From: Porodaedalea pini
Lineage: Eukaryota > Basidiomycota > Agaricomycetes > Hymenochaetales > Hymenochaetaceae
Direction of reading: 5' to 3'
Assembly (NCBI GenBank): GCA_002794775.1
Contig: NBAY01000026.1
Coordinates: forward strand, 62,001 to 126,000
Length of the DNA stretch: 64,000 nucleotides
In this document: piece by piece, positions 38,804-51,505 of the stretch
Numbering within the stretch: position 1 is the first letter of the stretch
How the letters are laid out: every line of letters begins with the position of its first letter
Made by a program: the position numbers and the translations under genes
Notes under the pieces: model-generated
What the model was told of the DNA's origin: nothing
Databases searched by the model: none
The model's input: only the letters and a program-made list of their open reading frames with translations

Positions 38804-41019
38804 TTATACACGGCCCATATGAGACGATGCAGACTGGCCTAGTGAATCTAAGGGCACAGTTGGTGAAGAGGGTCGAGAAGGCACGTGACAGTTGGAAAGG
38901 GCTGTAAACCGATAAGTATCACAACTCTCCTAGTCTTAGCCTCTTAGGATTCGACAGTCCAAGTGATAAGTCGGAATCAAAAAGTAGTGAGGATCCCGCC
39001 GGTCATGTGACTACTTACTCTATGGACACGTCACGGGAGAATTTGCACTTTGTCCTCGCACTCCCAATCTAGAAGCAAGGCTACGTTGAATTTTATCGAA
39101 TAATTCCAGCAACCGAAGGTCCAGTTGACAAACTGAAAATGAGCATCTCTTACATCGAACCCTGTGATATCTAGGAACAAGAGCAGAAGAGGATAAAGCT
39201 TTAGGATGGGTAAACCGACGCGAGCAAATTCCGGGACTCGCGAACATTGAATAGAGGAAACCAGAGCGCAAGTGAATTGAAGATAGCGCCAACGGATGGG
39301 AACGACTTGCTATGGCAGAGGCTGAATGAGGTGAGCCTGTAATCCCCATCGCCTTTTGACCTTTACTCACCTGGTTCCCGTTTCCGCAGGCAAAGCATTA
39401 TCAGAAACGCAAGGAACAAAGATCGAAAGCTTTCCAAACTGCCGCGATACAGAAGACAAAAATGCCTTATCAACAAGGAGATGAATATGAACGCAATGCC
39501 ATTTACCTTTCGGCTGCCGTCGCCTAACAACTTCCTCAGTGTTTCTCATCTACAACATCGAGCTCTGGAGTAAGGCTATGCATTCTCTTTGGATTGTCAG
39601 CGTCCAGAAATTCCCCTCTAGGCCCATTCGTCTGCGACTCACCTATGTCTGCATCGGGAAGCATCGACTGAGACACGCCAACCGATAGTTTGTTGCCTGG
39701 TCCTCGTGCCGTCGTCACTAGTTTCCCGATGGTTCTCTTCGCTCGATATATTTTGACGATCTTCCGCTTAGGTCGGTTTGGCCAGCTATCGGAAGTTTTT
39801 TACTGATCGATGGTTCTTGACCTGCAATGTAAGAGCTTATATTGTCGTCTCAAGTTATCAAATCACTTACTTCTTCTCAAGTTAGCGAGCCGTAGGTTGA
39901 GAACATCATAGTTCATCACAGGTTTACAGGCTTCGTTGGTCCAACTGTTCAAGGAAGGTGAACACTGACACCTCTGCGAGAGGATGCATTTGCAGACTCG
40001 GAGGCACGCACAAAAGCTGTGCACAGTATTGCGACTCCGAGAGCATCGTCCCGTCTAGCAAGAGACTTTTCGAGGCAGGAAGCGAGCTCTAAGGGAGTAA
40101 GTAGCATTGTTCCGCAGCTCGGATTATGACTTCGCGCGCTTATCTTGAACTGAGGTCGCAAGCGTCATCATCGAGCGCATAGATGCCACAAGAAGCATCA
40201 GCCTTCGACCTGAAAGTAACTGCATGTTCTTCAACGAGCCTTCTCGACAAAGGGAAAGAACTCACAAAGTTTTCGGCATAACCAATAGAGCCCATAGTAT
40301 GCCCTTTATGCTCGTTAGTATAAGCGGCGTATGAAAAATAATTCTCGCCCTTTCTTTAAAGTAAGATGAATTTCAGCCAGTGTACTTGGTTCGAATGCTT
40401 GCTTACGTTAGTTGATAGGTCAGCTAGTTGACGAGTCTATTCTCTCTCCATTTGCGTATCGCTTCACAAAGGAATCAAGGACACTCAGCCTGAGGTCAAA
40501 ATACAATAGTACCCTTTCCTGGATGAGACGTGGCTCAACTTTCTCGGCTTGCAGGTCTCTGATCGTGGTTGCTCTGCGCGTATTTTCTCTATGTTGGGGA
40601 TGTGGTGGACCGTCGTCAAGTCGGTAAGCCAGATGCGACGCGTTTGTTTGGACTGGTGGTTGTGTTCGGGTTCGGCTCCAGGACCCGGGGACCCCGATTA
40701 CATTGTTCGACCTTGCAAGTCACCTCTTTTTACTCAAAACAACTGCGTCCAGAGCATGCTGGTGGCCGTATTTTTTTCAGCTTCCGAAGGATTTTGGAGA
40801 ATTTGCTGAAACGCGGGAGTAAAAGAAGGAAGGATTCCCATTTCCATCAAATTCAGTTTTGTGGACTTGAGTATAATTGCTTGGATCTAGTACCGAACAT
40901 CGCTCTTTCAACCACTACGTTGTATCCCATTCAGCCACACCCTGACTACACCTCTTCTCATGCATTCACGTTCCGCCTTTTCCTTTTCACCGCGAGCTCG
41001 TCGCGAGACATCCAGCACC
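38804..41019. other. Intergenic region with unresolved minus-strand fragments
   Basis: The left end may include the 5' part of the tandem kinase gene. On the minus strand between about 39536 and 40225 there are protein-like pieces (LLTPLELASCLEKSLARRDD; NYDVLNLRLANLRR followed by a GTAAGT donor; ADNPKRMHSLTPELDVV). I could not join them into one gene. A 21-base stretch at 39173-39193 recurs inverted at 48612-48632. Confidence 0.4.
39173..39193 (+). repeat. Short dispersed repeat, copy 1
   Basis: A 21-base sequence here is found exactly, in reverse complement, at 48612-48632. The flanks show weaker similarity, so this looks like the core of a diverged duplicated segment. Confidence 0.6.
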
Positions 41020-43192
41020 ATGGATGAACTGCCTGAACTGCCCTTTAGAGAGCAGCTCGAGAAGTTCAGGATGGAGGAGCTCATTCAGGCGACAAGGTCT
41101 GTCCTTTGCACTCGAGTCTAACATATCTGACATTTACTTTACAGTGCCGCGCTGTGTCTGTCCGAAGACGCTGTCTTGGGCAGCACCGATATATCAATCG
41201 CAGCCTGCAGGGCGATGCAGGGGCCAAAAGAGGTGCTCTCTGGCGTAGTCAACCCAAGAGCCCTCCATTGGCCATCGGGGTATCCTCGTGCGTTCCCCCC
41301 ACAGTCTGCGAATGAGCTCTCGCTGGCACAGCGCATCTACGGGCACATTTTCGTATCCCCTGATGCTGGAAATGTCATGCTCGCATTTGCTGAGCCCGAC
41401 GAAGCCGCCGACCACAGCATGCCAAAAATGAGCATTGAGCGAGACGACGCGGCTCTCTTTTGCTCTGGCTTTTCCGACCACGAGTGGCTTGCTGAACACT
41501 TTCGAGCGGCTCGCGAGGAGTGGGGTCTGCCATCAGATTCCATTCACCATGAATACGACCTGTAACTGCTCATGCTCGGCTCTATGCGCCTGCGAACTGA
41601 CCAAACCTTCCGACAGAAAGCACTTCGATCATGGCGAAGACGGGCATGCCTACAATGAGATAATAATTTCAAACGAACTCGAGCGCATGAACATTGCAGA
41701 GATGGCGGAGGTCTCGCCATCTTCGTGAGTTGTTCCAATGACGCACGTCTTGCCCCACAACTTACCTTTGACCTACATAGTTCTATTGACTCGGTGTCGG
41801 GATGTGCGACAGACAGTTTACCCAGTACTTCAGTGACGCCAACGAATGAAGTGACTTTCGGCACTCTCCACTTCCAAGACGAACTTTCGGACACGGGGAT
41901 AGTAGAGGGACGTCTGTCAGGCTCTATCGTCGAAACGCATGCGATTACGAGCACGATGAGCGATATTGGCGTTGCCCTCGTGTCTTCCGCTGCCTCTCAG
42001 ATAGGTGCCTCCAGCGAGCCCGAACGTGCGGATAGTATAGAGGCGAGACTGGCAATGCGGAATATGTGAGTTGTTTGTCCCAATGCATCTTTCACTTCAG
42101 ATCTAATTTGCATTCTTAGCTTTACGGAATCAATGACCGGATCAGTGACCCTTGGACTCGGTGACACCCTGGCGACGTCGTCAAGCAACGCGGGGCGTGA
42201 CATGCTCGACACTGATGCCTTCGACACCGATGCTGAAATAAGGAAGGTGAGGGAAGCGGAAATCATCCTGCACAACGCGTTTGAGACGGCTAGCGGTTTC
42301 ACAAACGTCGAAGCGCAAGAAGTAGGCCCCATGGCTTCTACTGCACCTCCGACTTCCTTCGACTCGCAACTTCTCGATACTTACAGACCATCAGAAGCGT
42401 CCCAGTGCAACGAAAGCACCGAAGCGCGAACCGCTTCTGAAACTCCGTGCGTGGCCCGCTATGCCTCATCTCGTTTTGCGACTGATCTCGCCTTCACTTA
42501 GGTCCTTGGGAGGGCCGTCTGAGTCCACGTCTGGAGAATCGTGTGCTGATCCACCGACTCCACTGGACGGGTACGCAATACTTGAGGAGAACGGTAACGA
42601 TAACACGTTTGCAGAAGCGGAGCTTGATGAGAATCCCATAGATGCCCAAACCGCGGGAACGTTTATCTGCTTCATTCCGCTAAAAAATGGCGAAGAATGT
42701 CGCGCCATTCTTCCTTTGAACGCGAACACAATTCGTGATCACATCAGCGATGGGGCAGCAGGCCATGATCCAAAGCGAACACACTGCGTTGACGAGTGCC
42801 CGCACACATTCTCAGGTGACTATGCAGCCACTACATTTCGACGGCACGTCTTGTCGCACCACGCGGGTATCGAGTTCTACTGCGAGCATTGCGGTAATCA
42901 GTACAAGCGCATGGACGAAGTTCGCAGGCACGAAAAGGTCAAGGGTAATTGCCGATTTTGCACGTTTTGCGAGACACTATTCGACGACGTAAAGGCTCGG
43001 CGCAGTCACCAGAAAGCTGGGGGCTCTGCGTGTTCTGAGCGGGCTGCTGCTTGTGCCGCTGCGGAAGCTGCTGCTGTCGAGAAGCGGAAGAAAAGGAAAG
43101 AGGAGAAGAGGAGGAGGGAAGAGAAGGGGGGAAAAGAGAAAGATAAGAAGAAGAAAGATAAAGAGGAGAAGAGGAAGACAGGGGCGGGATGA
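41020..43192 (+). CDS. C2H2-like zinc-finger protein
   Basis: Six exons (41020-41096, 41145-41561, 41617-41724, 41781-42065, 42120-42446, 42502-43192) join in frame to 634 residues. The first 430 or so residues are acidic and Ser/Thr-rich without a known domain. The C-terminal third has a Cys/His cluster: a finger with CVDECPHTF and RRHVLSHH, a second with FYCEHCGNQYKRMDEVRRH, and a third Cys pair CRFCTFCETLF with a trailing His. The protein ends in a Lys/Arg/Glu-rich tail (KRKKRKEEKRRREEK) that would serve as nuclear localisation signal. It is probably a DNA- or RNA-binding nuclear protein with an N-terminal acidic activation-like region. The ATG at 41020 follows a pyrimidine-rich leader. 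I know no named orthologue. Confidence 0.75.
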
Positions 43193-43611
43193 AATCATTG
43201 ATCTTTGTAATTGTTCTTTTGTATCCTCACTCGATTATCACAGCGGACAAAAAGAAACTCTGGAGCCTCCGGAATTTTTGACAGAACGTAATAGCGGAAT
43301 TTGAAAATTTGATACTCATTCCTGAGCCTTCAGAATTTCTTCTGTCCGCATGTGATTACATAATATTCCAGACGGATCCGTCATTCTCGCACCCTGACTC
43401 TGTAGTGATACACGCACACTGTTCCATAATATTAATGTTATTTTGTCGAGCACCATGCACCAGAGCTTTCTCTTTGTCAAGAAATAATTTCATCGTGGCC
43501 TTCAAGCTTGTTGCAATGTTTAACACCGTCAACATAACTAGTCATCCATTCCATTTAAAATCAAAAATAAGACATAAGGTGAGCTGAGGTTGAGAGGACG
43601 AGTAAACTCGA
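43193..43611. other. Convergent 3' region
   Basis: This lies between the 3' ends of the zinc-finger and thioesterase genes, which converge. It is AT-rich and has no gene. Confidence 0.5.
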
Positions 43612-44747
43612 TCATTTCCTCTGTTCTAATGCGGGATCTGTGGGTACGGGCACAGGATCTCCGCCAGCGAGGCTCACAGCTGCGACTGGTGGTTCGCCGA
43701 GTGCCTTGCTGAGTGTCTTTGTGTTCAGAAGCTTGGCGTATTTCGGCTGTATGAAGAGAGCCCTATACGAGTAGAAAGCAATGTAAGCAGTATAGGTAAA
43801 GCAGACGCAAGAGCAAGACGTACTTTGCTTTAGCGAGTAACGTGCCATCCAGGTCCTCTATCGAACCTTCTACGACGGCTTTGCGCCCCTTGAGCTCGAC
43901 AAGGCGACACCGCAATACGACGAACTGATAAAAGTCAATCTGAGAAGATAATATATCGCTTTGGTGTACATACTTGATCTGCCTTGGTAGGCGCCTTGTA
44001 TTCTACAGTCAACGTAGCGGTGACACCGATCCTCTCTGGAAAGTTCACAATCGCCTGCGAGCAGCGACATTGAGATAGAGACAAATGCAAGGAAGTCACA
44101 TAACGTACCAGACGCCCAAGGCTTTCATCAAGTACAGTTGCAATCAGACCACCATGAATGATCCCGTCATGCCCACAAAGCCCGCGCCCAAGATGAGTGA
44201 CAACAAGTGTCTCCGATTCGTCCTTTTTCGCGCGCAATAGCGGTGGAATGGCAAGTTTTCCAGGTCCACGCAATGCCCCCGCAGTCAGGGAGTTAACTCG
44301 CTTCTCCTCAGGGAAGTTCAAATATGGTCGCGTCTCGTACCACTCGTCGGCGTCTGGTGCATTCCGGTGCTTTTCAAGCAGCGGAAGTCGTTGCAGACGT
44401 TGCTCAAGGTCCTCAACATATGCCTTCGACTCGGGATGATCGGGGTCTGGAGGACCTGGGGCAGCACGGGGGGATATCAGCGTGGCGACATCGGGTGGGT
44501 AGAATGCGCCGACCGTGAAGGCAATGCAGGACGCACTGAGCGCGGCGGTGAGAGCGTGCGTCTTCTTGATACGCCCTTGCGTTGGAGGAGGATGACTATG
44601 TCCATGAAGATGCCCATGGCTCGGACTAGAGTGATGGTGCGATGTCGAATAGCGCAGCGAACGTTGCCGACAGAACTTTGACAAGACCGATGGTCGCGAG
44701 CGTGCCAGCGCAGTCGACAGCGAGCTTGAGCGTGAAATCGAAGCCAT
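43612..44747 (-). CDS. Mitochondrial-type hotdog thioesterase (4HBT superfamily)
   Basis: The protein of about 310 residues begins with an Arg/Ser-rich presequence (MASISRSSSLSTALARSRPS), followed by a His-rich stretch and a hydrophobic segment (ALSASCIAFTVGAFYPP) that could anchor it in the inner membrane. The hotdog domain contains the family motif GHDGIIHGGLIATVLDESLG, then FPERIGVTATLTVEYKAPT and RKAVVEGSIEDLDGTLLAKA. Members hydrolyse acyl-CoA or related thioesters. Four exons join in frame through GTACGT, GTATGT and GTACGT donors. The start ATG at 44747 is chosen because it opens the presequence; the frame upstream has weaker composition. It is divergently transcribed from the ABCF gene, with 276 bases between start codons. 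Confidence 0.86.
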
Positions 44748-45023
44748 ATTAGAGTACAAGATTATAAGGAGGGTATATCTTAAAGTCCAAACGGTGCTGC
44801 TATCGATATGTTTGTTGTCGCCGTTCTCGTTGTCTTCGTCGTCGTGGACGCCGAGCAACAAACCGATGAAAAGAGGACCGAAACCATGAGTGCTTACATA
44901 ATCCAAATTTTACTCGTGCATGGTGGCGTTCGCTGCTCATCTTGCTCCTGACCGCCATCTCACCGCCCATCGGCGCTCTCTATCCAAAACCTACTCCTGA
45001 GCCATTTCACGATCACCATAAAA
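44748..45023. promoter_or_regulatory. Divergent promoter, thioesterase / ARB1-like gene
   Basis: Only 276 bases separate the two opposite start codons, so both promoters must lie here or overlap the 5' leaders. No TATA box is obvious. Confidence 0.5.
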
Positions 45024-47438
45024 ATGCCGCCCAAGGTTTCAGCAGCAAAGGCAAAGCGTCTCGCAGAGAAGGTCGCAAAACAATCCGCGAAGGGCAGCAC
45101 GACGACGGGCTCGACCCCCGCCAATTCCACGCTGGGCAGCGAGGCCAGCACGCCGATGACGAATTTATCAGCGGCGCCGAGCAGTGATGATCTTACGTCG
45201 ATGGCTAAACTTCAGATTGCAACAGATCGGTGCGCATATAGTCCTCTTTTTGTTGACGCCGTTAACCTCGCTCGCCATTTGTAGGAGTGCAGCAGGCAAC
45301 CTTGCGTCAGATCCCAAAGGACGTGACATCAAAATCGATCAATACACACTGTCTTTCCATGGTCGTCTGCTTATCGAGGGCGCGGAGATTACACTGAACT
45401 ACGGACAGCGATACGGTTTGCTGGGTGAGAATGGTTCGGGGAAGGTGCGCTCCTTATTATTCTTAACAGGATTATTCATTTATTCTTTCTCTGCTTAGTC
45501 GACCTTCCTGCAATCAATTGCGGAGCGGGATATCGCTATCCCTGAGCACATCGACATCTACATCGTCCGTGGCGAGGCAGAGCCGTCGGACGTAAATGCG
45601 GTGGACTTCATCATCAAATCTGCGCGTGAAAAGGTTGCAAGACTCGAGAAGCGCATCGAGGACTTAAGCGTGGCAGATGACGTTGACGAGCTTGCTCTTG
45701 ATGCGGCGTATGAAGAGCTTGAAGAGCTCGATCCCAATACCTTCGAGGCGAAGGCAGGCAGCATCCTCCACGGTCTCGGTTTCAGCCAGGATATGATGAA
45801 GCGCCCAACGAAGGACATGAGCGGTGGTTGGCGCATGCGTGTTGCTCTCGCTCGTGCCCTCTTCATCAAGCCGCATCTGCTTCTTCTCGACGAACCAACG
45901 AACCATCTTGACCTTGGCGCTGTCGTCTGGCTCGAGGCTTACCTCTCAACATACAACCACATCCTCGTTATCACCTCTCACTCCCAGGACTTCATGGACA
46001 GCGTTTGCACGAACATCATGGATCTCACGCATAAAAAGAAGCTCGTTTACTATACCGGTAACTACACTACATACGTCCGCACGAAGACGGAGAACGAGGT
46101 CAACCAAATGAAGGCGTACAACAAGCAGCAGGATGAAATTCAACACATTAAAAAGTGAGTCTTAATCAGCCGATGGCCTCGCTGTTTACTCAGTCTGCGC
46201 AGGTTCATTGCTTCGGCTGGTACCTATGCCAACCTCGTAAAACAAGCCAAATCGAAGCAGAAGATCATCGACAAGATGGAGGCCGCTGGGCTCGTCGAGA
46301 AGATCGAACAACCGAGGCCGTTACGGTTCAACTTTGAAGATATTCGTAAGCTGCCTCCACCGATCATCGCTTTCACAGATGTGGCGTTCTCGTATTCGGG
46401 AAAGAAGGAGGATTACCTCTACGAAAAGCTGTCCTTTGGTATCGAGTGAGTGTGAAGGATTATCTATCCTCCCGTCCATCACGCTGACTCATATTTATAC
46501 AGCATGGACTCGCGTATCGCCATCCTCGGTGCAAATGGTACAGGCAAATCGACTCTCCTGAACCTCATTACGGGCGCCCTTCAACCAACTGAGGGTACGA
46601 TCTCAAAACACGTCAGTTTGAAGCTCGGCAAATATTCGCAGCACTCGGCAGATCAACTTCCATATGACAAGACTCCTATCGAATACATGGAGTCGCTGTA
46701 CAGGGAAAAGTACCCGGAAAAGGACGTTATGGTCTGTCTTTTGTTCTTCTCCCTGGCATAATTAGTCGCTAATTCGGATGACGCTTTTTTCTAGTCATGG
46801 CGTGCGCAACTTGGTCGTTTTGGTGTTTCTGGATCACATCAGACCTCGACGATCAAGCAACTTTCGGATGGTTTGCGTAATCGGTTCGTAGACCACTGCT
46901 CCTTCATGCGGGTTATGTTTTTGACACGAACATAACGCAGAGTTGTGTTCTCCCAGCTTGCTATGGAACACCCCATATCCTTCTCCTTGGTGAGCCAACC
47001 GAGTCTTCTCACGAGGAAACTCCTCACCGTTACCTACAGATGAACCGACGAACCATTTGGACATGACCTCAATCGATGCTCTTGCACGCGCGATCAAAGA
47101 GTTCGAAGGTGGTGTCGTCATCGTTTCCCACGACTTCCGTGCGTCACAGTCATGTTCCTTGTCTGATGAAATTGCTTATGCGACCTCGTCTGGCTTTATC
47201 ACAACACGTAGGTCTCATTTCGCAGGTTGCAGAGGAGCTTTGGGAGGTGAAAAACAAGAAGATTCGCAACTTGACGAGGGAAGACATTTCGATCGTTGAC
47301 TACAAGAAATTGCTCATGAAAGACAGTAAGTGTACCTTATACGCGGGTATGGCAGCGAAATGCTGACGTTTTTTAGGTCAAGCGTCGCTCGAGAAAGCAA
47401 AGCTCTTCAGCAAGACAGCGAGCCGAACGAAGGCTTGA
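45024..47438 (+). CDS. ARB1: ABC-F ATPase, ARB1/ABCF2-type ribosome biogenesis factor
   Basis: A soluble twin-ATPase without membrane segments, needed for 40S and 60S ribosome assembly in yeast. The N-terminus is the typical lysine-rich start ([19 protein letters not shown]). Domain 1 has Walker A GENGSGKST (split by an intron), signature MSGGWRMR and Walker [13 protein letters not shown]. The linker follows ([12 protein letters not shown]). Domain 2 has [17 protein letters not shown] and DEPTNHLDM, with the H-loop VSHDFR. Ten exons were placed (first 45024-45229, last 47377-47438). Their sum is 1907 bases, one short of a whole number of codons. The missing base maps to the C run at 46971-46974, where MEHP must continue as HILLLDEP. 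With one base restored the protein would be 635 residues, normal for the family. Because the gene is essential in yeast, a sequencing error is the likeliest cause. Confidence 0.9.
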
Positions 47439-49310
47439 TGAGCTCGCTTTCTCTTTCGTACATCCCTGGAACTCCGATCTCTCGTCCGTTCCGTTACGAT
47501 TACAGTCTCCTACATGTGTCACGTTCAAGCCTGGTCTGCGTAAGCGACTCTAGCAACACTCAACTTCACATACGTGTACCCATTTCGCATACATATTCAT
47601 CGAAGCCACCAACCTGTAGAGCATCACGCATGTACTTTTCCAAACGGAACATATTGTTTGTGTACCATGTAGATGCAAATAGAGTAGTTTTGACTATTGA
47701 AAATTTCGCCAGGACTCAAAGGAGAGTACGTGCTGACGCGTAAAGGCCGGCCCTAAGCGCGATGTCTTTGTTTGGTTGTGCCTCAGGTAAACCTCTTGAG
47801 AAACAGTCGCTGTTGCATCTTTGAATGCAGAACAGCGCCGGAAACAGTATATGAGTATGTGACAACACAAAACGACATTGTGAACTAAGCGACAGTGATG
47901 CATACAGATACCAGTGCAGAGGAGGATTGCGACATCGACGAGTATGAAGGTTCCACGGGGAAAGTGAAGTGAGCATGAACTGCACATCCTCTGCGGAATA
48001 TTCATTAATGCGAGGAATATGATTCGATGACCCCGTACAAAAGACAGCTGGCGGTATGCTTATCAATGCAAATGAACACATGAAACACAACAACTTTCTG
48101 CTTGTTTCTTCCTCTCATTTCCCCCTTTCTTTTTCTTTTTCTTTTTCACCTCTTTTACTTCTTTTTCACACTCCTTCTCTTGATTTTCCTGCCGCTCTCT
48201 TCCTTCGCAGTAGCTTCATCTGCAGCCCAAGCAGCGGTGCTCTCATGACATGCAGGCCTTTGTCTTATTGGTGATTCCGCCGATCCTGTGCAGTGCGGAA
48301 TTCTTCTCCGCAGAACTTGCAATACGGAAAATTGTTGTTGCATTAGCAATTAAAGACGCCCAGTGGTGGGTTCATTCGATTACATCCTGGCGGTACTTAA
48401 CCTGCAAAATCAGGAACAGCGAGTCGAGGACGAGGGACAATGTACTTCAGACTGACCTCATACATGTATGCCTTTCCTTCAAAAGTCGATATCATCCATC
48501 GACCTCGTCACTCATTTCCTTGTACACTGGTATCCCTCATCGCACGATTTTAGAGTTCCAAGGATTGTTCGCCATCAACTTACGATCACTCCATACATTC
48601 CCAAACTCTTGTCCTCTTCTGCTCTTGTTCCTTGTCGGGAAAGGACCGATATGAGAAACGCTGGATTGCATTTCGACAATTGAAACTTCATCGCTGGTAT
48701 TGTCGTTCAGTAGCACATATATTCTTGTTTTCAACGTCCGAGATTCCAAGAGTGGGTGCCAGTGTATAGAAACTACAAGAGCAAGCACAATTTGCATCCG
48801 TGACGAGTCGGGACTCGGGATTCGACGAGAAAGCGAACGCGATCACATGATCGACTCAGGCTGTGTGTCGCCAAAATGACTGAGCGAACGAGCAGCTCTT
48901 TTGCTTTCACAGTACATTGATATTGTGCGCCGATGATAGGCATGTTTTCTCGTGCAGAAGAGTCGTGTATGGATTTGCAAATGAGCTTGCAAGAATGGCC
49001 GAGATCGACTTGGTAGGTCTTACGCGCACCGCATAGCGCATACATGCACCCTGTCAAAACTTTTATTTCCTTTCCACTGTTGAGAAATGAATGCTAGCAA
49101 AGGCGACAGCTAGGGTCTCCGAGAATGTTCCTAGTTTTGGTGCGAACATGGATGCACGAATTAAATTGCGGGTAATACAAATAGACAAGCCATGTGATCA
49201 GCGTGCATACAATACAAGTGTATCGGATCATTCTTCGTTAGTATTTTACTTAAAGCCTCCGTCCGATTCAAGGCTTGAAGTTTACATTATTGGGCTGCAT
49301 TCCTCTACTT
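47439..49310. other. Intergenic region
   Basis: Only short frames occur, plus a T/C-rich tract near 48120-48180 and the inverted copy of the 21-base repeat at 48612-48632. No gene is supported. Confidence 0.5.
48612..48632 (-). repeat. Short dispersed repeat, copy 2
   Basis: Exact reverse-complement match to 39173-39193. It lies in a short minus-strand open frame (48537-48797) that includes TRNKSRRGQEFGNV; the same RNKSRRG peptide is encoded at the other copy, followed by a stop. Confidence 0.6.
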
Positions 49311-51397
49311 CTACCGCTTCGCAGTCTTCGCCGAGCGCACGTCCTCGACTTGGTCCATAGCCTTTCGCTTCCCTTTCCCAGAGCCAGTCGCGCCCGCCGA
49401 ATGATTCAAATCATACTGGGAGTCCTGCACGTAGTCCCAAAAGTTCTTGTCGCCGGAGAAAAATGGTGGTACAGGCTGTACATTTGATTCCACAAGGTGC
49501 GTCGGACTTGCGAAGGGAAGGTGTCCCAAACCAGGATGATCCGTTACGATCGTCCTCGGTAGATTATTTGACTGTGGGGAGCCATTTGTAGGCTCTACAT
49601 TCTTCGCTGATCTCTGAAGCACGGTCTGCTGATCCCCACATGTAGACTGAGGCATGCAACCAGTCTCCGGAGTAGGTGGTATCGAGGACCAATAAGCGTC
49701 CTTCGTACTTCCGGTAGGAGATGACGTCGAATCGGCGCTGAGCGATTCTAGAGAATCCGTAATGGACTCTCCATTTGACGATTCGGCACTCAAAGGACTA
49801 AGTAACTCGTCAGTCAGAAAATCATCTTGAACACGTTGCGCGCTTACGAGCTGTTACGAGTGTCCCTCGTCGCCGACTCTGGCGTGTCAGGATAGAGAAT
49901 AAATGTCGTCAAGATCTTCACCCAGTCTGCACTTGACTTGATCTCAGTAAGATCTACACCTTCATATAACCGAAGTGCCTCTGTCAACGCTGACTGAACA
50001 TTTATTTCAGCAGAGCTTCGAACATCCTTTGCTGTAGTGCCCTTGAGAGCAGAACTGAGGGCTTGCCTCAAGTTCGTTCCAATTTTCTCCGCAGTCTTGC
50101 GATCGAAAACATTCGTCCTGTAGGCATATGCTCAACAAAGGAAAGAAATCAAACTGCAGTAAGCGAGTGAACTTACCATATATCCTCTACCGCGTCGAGG
50201 TCATTGATATCGCATCGATTAGCTTCGGACATCTTCTCGATGGAGTCTGCGGGCGAAGGCGACTTAGGCTGCTCGGAGGCAGCAATTTCTTTCAGAGCGT
50301 CCGCCAAGCTGCTGTATGTACTGATTCTCGGATTCGAAGCACTCCGAACAGGGAAAACTGGTTTGTAGGAAGACGAGTATAGCGCAGCCTCAGATACAGG
50401 AGCCGCTTGGTCCGCCTCAACGAGAGCAGACGATAAAGTGTACGAGATCCAACGAGACGCCAGTTCGTCCACGGTGCGTGAGCTGCTTGCCTGGTGAGAA
50501 GGCTGCAAAGATGGAGATACGGAAGCGGATTGTGCTGTGTGGTTTGATGGATCAGTGCTTCCTGAGAAACAATTTCTGAGAAGAAATGGCCGAGAAGGCG
50601 TATAGGCCTGTCGAGAGCTCATTGAGTGCCCTCGCACAACCTCGAATTTTGGAGTGGCTTGCCCCTTGAAGGCTTCACCGCGAGCATAAGAAGCATTTGA
50701 CTTTGGCTCGCTCGTGGTTGTGCGCTCAGTGACGCGTGAGAGGTCTGAAGGTCCGGGAAGAGCACCTGCACCCGTCTGTAACTCGAACATCCCTCCAAAA
50801 GCTACAGCCGAGGAACTGCAAAAAGATGACTCGCTTTAGAAATCAGAAAGCACACAAACACACTGAGAATAACGCGAACTTGTTGTCTGTATCTATTCCA
50901 GGAGAAAAAGCGCTGTTTATGGTTTCCGGTCGGTGAGCAGTAACATTAATCGCGGCTGTGGAGCTATTCAGAAGTAATGCATGAGAACACAGTGCGCAAA
51001 GTATACAGGGACAACAAACAGACCTTCCGATAGCGAGGTTTGGATTAGTTTTATTTGATCTTCCAGAGTCTGAGGCCGCGCGATCTCGGGTCTCTGTCAT
51101 GATGACCGTGTTGTTATTTGCGGCACGCGCAGGCGGGCGAAGGTCCTCCTGGATGTCATTGCAACCCTTACCATAGTAAGATCCGGTTCTATCGCTGGTG
51201 CTGTATGGTACAGAGAGGCGTTAATCTTCTGAAGGAACACGAGACAGCATGTGTGGCCGGCGAGCGAACCTTATGTCCTTTATGCCTATAGATGCTGCCA
51301 CATTCTCCTTCTCCTCCATCGCAGCGCTCAGGCCCAACGTAGGGAGCTCAATATGCGAGACGTGCTCGACATTCCCTTTTGCTCTACTTGGGCCCAT
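49311..51397 (-). CDS. Serine-rich, disordered putative nuclear protein (paralogue pair, member 1)
   Basis: I do not recognise the family. Seven or more exons join in phase: the start region (PMGPSRAKGNVEHVSH; ATG at 51397, though coding could extend upstream), a micro-exon (TSDRTGSYY), then RDRAASDSGRSNKTNP, and the large exon 50173-50790 (Ser/Thr-rich, with SSYKPVFPVRSASNPR). After an intron splitting the Trp codon of EDIW come FDRKTAEKIGTNLRQALSSA and ADWVKILTTFILYP, the only parts that look folded (helical). The last exon (49311-49780) ends in a basic tail (GKGKRKAMDQVEDVRSAKTA) fit for nuclear import. The layout, the split Trp codon and the C-terminal signal resemble the gene at 62043-63997. 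It may be a fungal-specific transcription regulator, but no DNA-binding domain is visible. Confidence 0.6.
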
Positions 51398-51505
51398 AGG
51401 ATCCTCAGGCTGCGGAGGGATGAGTCTCTGCTGGTTGGCTGACACGCTCCGTCGTGACCGCGCTGACCTTGCGATGCTGAAAGCTATTGATGAGGCGAAA
51501 CGCAA

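Noticed and set aside
40386..40402. Another T-loop-like stretch (GGTTCGAATGC)
   Set aside because: No matching acceptor, D or anticodon arms in the surrounding 80 bases.
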